Shown here piece after piece: positions 61,101 to 64,000 of a stretch of DNA of 64,000 nt. Where the stretch lies: positions 5,649,501 to 5,713,500 of the forward strand of contig NC_088303.1 in assembly GCF_032854445.1 (NCBI RefSeq), written 5' to 3'. Position numbers and translations under genes: made by a program. Numbering within the stretch: position 1 is the stretch's first letter; each line of letters begins with the position of its first letter. The DNA comes from Liolophura sinensis. Its lineage: Eukaryota; Mollusca; Polyplacophora; Chitonida; Chitonidae. The notes beneath the pieces were generated by a model. The model was not told where the DNA came from. It saw nothing but the letters and a program-made list of their open reading frames with translations, and made no database searches.

Positions 61101-62178
61101 TTCAAAGAAATATTTCAATCCCTGCATTGAGTGCACAAAAAAGTTATATCATGCTTAACATGGTTTATCTAAGCTTTACACATAACCATGTTGAGTTAAG
61201 GGAATGGCTTGTATTGTATAAACTAACCTACATCTGTACCTCCACAACTAAGTGTGCAATTAAAAGGGCCACTCCCACAAAGAGATTGGTCATGTACACC
61301 TCACACAGAAATCCGCCAAATCAGGTGTAGACACATTTTTTTTTTTTTTGGTGTATGCATATTATTGTACATGCCACTGAAAACTTATCTTTGATTTATA
61401 CTGCAATGTTCCCAGTTCACAACATTAACCCCATAACAATATGTAAATCACAGCCTTGAACTGATTGTGAGCCATTCAACAGGTGCTGGTAGTGCTGATA
61501 CTATCACCTTAGGAAAAGGTCGTATTATTTGCCTTTCACCAAAAATTACAATCAGAAATCTTTTGACCTCAAAATGACATGCTGTGTTAATGTCAGTACT
61601 TTGCACATGATGACAAATGTAGGTCTATACATATCAAAATCACTAGTCTACATGGAGTCAGTTAAATTGAACAAACTGAATGTTAGAGTCAAACAATATC
61701 ACATCATCTAATCATGACAGTATTGTGAAGTTAAAAGGTGGAGAATTTCCTTCAAATACCCAAATGTCAGAAGAAGAAAAAACAACACTTGAACGTATGT
61801 AGGCCTATGTGAATTTGATTTTAAACATTTCAAAGTCAGTGACTTATTGATGATAAAATTACCAATAAGCAATCACTGTCTAGCGTGAACTAAAACTGTA
61901 TCCGTGGCAAGAAAATACAAAAACGCTAAACACCACAGGGATCCAGTGCACTTTCATTTCCCTGATTTGTGGTTAAAACAGAGACAGTCCCATCCACTTG
62001 GCTTGTGACTTGTAGTGTGACTCCACTGTCTTCACTGGTCTTGACTCAGTAAGTTCGGCGCGTGAACCCCCATCAGCTGACACACCTATTCTTTTCCCGT
62101 AATCGCCTCTCTTACCTTGCTTTTAACTTCTATGAGGTTCTGCGACAGTCTCGGCGGTTGTTTAGCGTTTCTAGACAT
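41735..62178 (-). CDS. PARD6: PAR-6 cell-polarity protein, three exons, 334 residues
   Basis: Joins 62116-62178, 60011-60236 and 41735-42450. Adaptor of the PAR-3/PAR-6/aPKC complex at the cell cortex; it binds aPKC through PB1 and Cdc42 through the semi-CRIB next to PDZ. PB1 occupies about residues 17-96 ([43 protein letters not shown]). The lysine in VKSKF is the residue known to contact the acidic loop of aPKC. The semi-CRIB is [20 protein letters not shown] with [11 protein letters not shown] follows from [13 protein letters not shown] to [12 protein letters not shown]. The C-terminus is Ser/acidic-rich and ends in asparagines and KAALLSL. Length agrees with vertebrate PAR6 (346-376). The start is supported by MSR..., typical of the family. 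Intron 2 is 17.6 kb. Distal poly(A) signals cannot be assigned. Confidence 0.96.
43310..43490. repeat. Dispersed repeat C, copy 2
   Basis: TGTTTTGAAGTTTGTTTGGA, GATATCTTAGTTGGG and GTAAGTTTCAGCACCC match copies 1 and 3. In PAR-6 intron 2. Confidence 0.55.
44460..44825. repeat. Degenerate purine-rich tandem repeat
   Basis: About 20 degenerate copies of an 18-19-bp motif resembling GGAAGGTACAAGAACAGA, nearly pure purine on the plus strand except for the TAC step. Long open frames on either strand here reflect composition. Confidence 0.8.
45890..46060. repeat. Dispersed repeat C, copy 3
   Basis: AGGTGCACATTTTGCCTGAT, GGTGTTTTGGGCTTTGTTTG, GTGGTGATATTCTACGGGG and TACCTTTAAAATGGACATTC follow the same order. 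A weaker relative is at 47905-48020. Confidence 0.5.
46868..47109. repeat. 31-bp minisatellite in PAR-6 intron 2
   Basis: Seven copies plus a partial of a unit containing CACAGAAGGTACATGTACTA followed by TAGATGTGTAG. No relation to an exon seen. 31 is not a multiple of three, so the 83-codon minus-strand frame is incidental. Confidence 0.93.
51190..52437. repeat. 46-bp minisatellite in PAR-6 intron 2
   Basis: About 27 copies of a unit with GTTTATACACAGGGAACAGG, CTGAAATGACC and AGTGGCTGTCAAGCA. Early copies alternate AGTATCTGTC and AGTGGCTGTC variants; later copies are nearly all GGC. No exon resemblance. Confidence 0.95.
53230..53460. repeat. Dispersed repeat, copy 2
   Basis: Second copy of the repeat at 10550-10715, with a longer left part (GTCATATGATGACCAGGAATC) resembling the family A SINE tail. 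In PAR-6 intron 2. Confidence 0.65.
55096..55141. repeat. (TA)n microsatellite
   Basis: About 23 TA units followed by CACACAC, in PAR-6 intron 2. A shorter (AT)n run is at 40927-40951. Confidence 0.95.
55826..56062 (-). mobile_element. tRNA-derived SINE, family B
   Basis: Body and tail as in the other copies (GCCATACCCAAGAATATTTC on the plus strand), with a degraded head GTGGTTAGCTTGC. No clean duplication seen. In PAR-6 intron 2. Confidence 0.82.
60011..60236 (-). CDS. PARD6: PAR-6 exon 2, PB1 domain
   Basis: Starts [20 protein letters not shown] after TTGACAG, includes [17 protein letters not shown], and ends one base after LRK at GTAAGT. An internal ATG at NKYDE is not the start, since the frame is open upstream and matches PB1. 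Confidence 0.95.
60386..60656 (-). mobile_element. tRNA-derived SINE, family B
   Basis: Full-length copy in PAR-6 intron 2, close to exon 2. A perfect 14-bp target-site duplication TATGAGTGGATAAT is at 60372-60385 and 60657-60670. Confidence 0.92.
62116..62178 (-). CDS. PARD6: PAR-6 exon 1 (start codon)
   Basis: 21 codons, [21 protein letters not shown], ending AAG|GTAAGA in phase 0. Too short for an open-frame search but matches the conserved N-terminus. Confidence 0.92.
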
Positions 62179-62573
62179 CGTAAACCCAACACAGCCCTTC
62201 GCATAGGGCGAAAATTCTTTCCAAATTCTTTCAAGACTCCGAGTAAATAGCTTACAGATGAGTTACCGTACGAAACCGACAAGTGAATAACAGCTTTCTC
62301 TGACGTCATGGACCTAGGCGTTGTAAACTCGAGCAGAGGTTCAGTCTAAATAGACTGGCAAAATAGAAGTATTTTAGGCAAATAATCGCACAAGAATATT
62401 ATAATATAATAATTTTCTGTTACACTAGGGTTGTTTTGAATGTAAACATGCCGAAAAGAGTGATTATGTGTTTAAAAGAATTTACGAGATTAAAGCATGT
62501 TAAGGTCAAAGGTCACTCTGAGGTTCTTTTCGCGGGAAGGTGATGGTGAAAATTATAAATGTTTTGAAGTAAA
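62179..62573. promoter_or_regulatory. PAR-6 5' flank, possibly divergent promoter
   Basis: About 400 bases between the PAR-6 start and a possible plus-strand start. Contains a TGACGTCA (CRE-like) palindrome at 62302-62309. No TATA box is obvious. Confidence 0.35.
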
Positions 62574-62693
62574 ATGACATCAAAACCAAGATGGGGTTAC
62601 AAAAGAAGCGCCATGGTGTTGAGGCCGTGGATCGTGCAGCTGTTGGTCAGAGGGGATTTAAAACAGAGGGCCCAGAAAGTGCAAGTTTTGCAG
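62574..62693 (+). CDS. Possible 5' exon of an unidentified gene
   Basis: Two overlapping ATG frames run into a good donor CAG|GTAAAA at 62694. The 62574 frame gives 40 codons (MTSKPRWGYKRSAMVLRPW...) in phase 0. The 62591 frame gives MGLQKKRHGVEAVDRAAV... in phase 1. For the first, an AG at 62769 would allow continuation KRETSPYNDVSSIDNK to a stop near 62884. Neither product is recognised. Confidence 0.25.
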
Positions 62694-64000
62694 GTAAAAT
62701 TAGGAATACTATAGTATGTTACAACAACAACGCTGACAGTCACTGACATTTCACTGCAGTGACAGAAACGAGAGACTTCACCCTACAACGACGTTAGCTC
62801 GATCGACAACAAGTCCTTGAGTTTGAAACACATGAAGTTCATGGCGCAGCAATCGTTGGTGTTGATCCGACCCTTCAAATGTTGATTGTGAAAAGCAGGA
62901 CAAGGTACTTAAATGATTTTAAAATTTTGAAATGACGTCATATTATATACTAGTTTAGTTGCAGATTTAGTCATTGAGCAATGCAGTTGCAACAACCCCA
63001 TATTTGTTGGATTGACGGTAAGGAACATTTACTGCTGTTCACACAGACATTAAAACCTCCCTCTAGTATAAATCGATGTTAGTTCTTTAAGTCAAATGAT
63101 TGCCATTGCTATTTCCCGAGTCTTCTTGTCAGTTTAAAGTGAAACCATATTAAAACCCAAACCTAAACCAGACAACCCTAAAAGAAACAGAAGGTTACAC
63201 TCTAACATGAGTTTTACTGTTGTAGAATGAGAAAAACAGTCACTCAGACAGGTATTTATATTTTCGAGCATCTGGAACCTCGTAATGAAGTGGAGGGGAT
63301 AAATAACATGGAATTAAATGATTGAAAACACTGATTTTTATCAATTGCTAAAGTTTATAGCCCAACAGAACATTGCAACTGTTATATGTGAAGGCGAGAT
63401 ACATCCTGATTACTTTTCCAGAAATCGTTTCGTACCTTGAAGCTATATTATTAATTTTTTGTCCACAATCTTCTTCAGTGCCTATCTCACCTGGGTTAAA
63501 TATTTGTTCCACCTCCACTACTCTAGTCATGTGACCAGATAGTGTGCCGATGAGGCTCAGAGCAGCTATAACATCACCGAATATGAATTGGTACAGAATG
63601 TAGCTAAGCTTGTTAATATGCATCGGTTGTATTTGAAATTGTAGTCACTCTGTGTCATTTTTAATAACTCTTGTCAAGTGTGCTATTTCCAATAACTGGA
63701 GCTTACAGTTCAGCGACTTAAAGCTGTGACTAAAATCAATGTCAACTGAATGTTTCTATAAATTATCTAACCTGTTCTTAGGGTGTCCTAACCAAAAGTA
63801 GTCCATGGCAGTAACACAAATTGACTAAATAGACCATCTTCATGGTTTTGATGTAATCTCACAACAGTTGATGTTCATTTATGCTAGGGAAGTTATAATG
63901 GGTCTGAACAGTGGTGAATGCTCTTTACCATTAGTATGACACATTTGGGGCTGTTTTGATGAGAGTTACCCGACTTCCCACTACTAGTTCCCAAGTCAAA
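62694..64000. other. Right edge, no assigned gene
   Basis: AT-rich. A 91-codon minus-strand frame (63348-63623, containing FGDVIAALSLIGTLSGHMTR) is not recognised and has no visible splice context. Any gene starting at 62.57 kb would continue beyond the window. Confidence 0.4.

Noticed and set aside
63348-63623. 91-codon minus-strand frame
   Set aside because: Not recognised and without supporting splice sites; could be chance in AT-rich DNA.

Overview
The window is animal nuclear DNA: genes are split by GT-AG introns, exons are short, introns are AT-rich, and tRNA-derived SINEs with target-site duplications are scattered throughout. The SINE families (tails resembling ACGCCGTACTCAAGAATATTTC and AACGTCGTACTCAAC) and the many TACATGTA-rich microsatellites point to a lophotrochozoan, most likely a mollusc or brachiopod. 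The species cannot be fixed from the sequence alone.

Layout. (1) About 0.28-28.9 kb, minus strand: most of a KIF15/kinesin-12 gene. 32 exons join in phase to 1,217 codons; the 3' end lies beyond position 1. (2) 28.89-29.14 kb: a short divergent promoter. (3) 29.1-32.0 kb, plus strand: a three-exon gene for a 233-residue YdcF/DUF218-family protein. (4) 32.0-41.7 kb: intergenic sequence with a decayed PIF/Harbinger transposase, a SINE, a small inverted-repeat element and a tRNA-like relic. (5) 41.7-62.2 kb, minus strand: PAR-6, three exons, 334 residues (PB1, semi-CRIB, PDZ), with a 17.6-kb second intron carrying two minisatellites, a purine-rich repeat and two SINEs. (6) 62.6 kb to the end: a possible divergent 5' exon of an unidentified gene.

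The most notable observation is in KIF15. Six introns each carry a tandem repeat that starts at the 5' splice site of the preceding exon, with a unit made of the 3' end of that exon plus the start of the intron. Source exon ends are at 2634 (47-bp unit, about 42 copies), 7324 (92 bp, 13 copies), 12099 (122 bp, 3 copies), 14918 (64 bp, about 40 copies), 19005 (122 bp, 10 copies) and 22631 (30 bp, 2 extra copies). All six lie on the donor side. In five of them the GT donor is repeated with the unit, giving about 70 decoy 5' splice sites in one gene. The 30-bp case would add 10 or 20 residues in frame to the motor domain if the decoy donors are used.

Functionally the three genes are separate: a mitotic/neuronal kinesin, a bacterial-type DUF218 protein sharing a divergent promoter with it, and a cell-polarity adaptor. 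The KIF15 promoter has a CDE/CHR-like module, which fits cell-cycle control.
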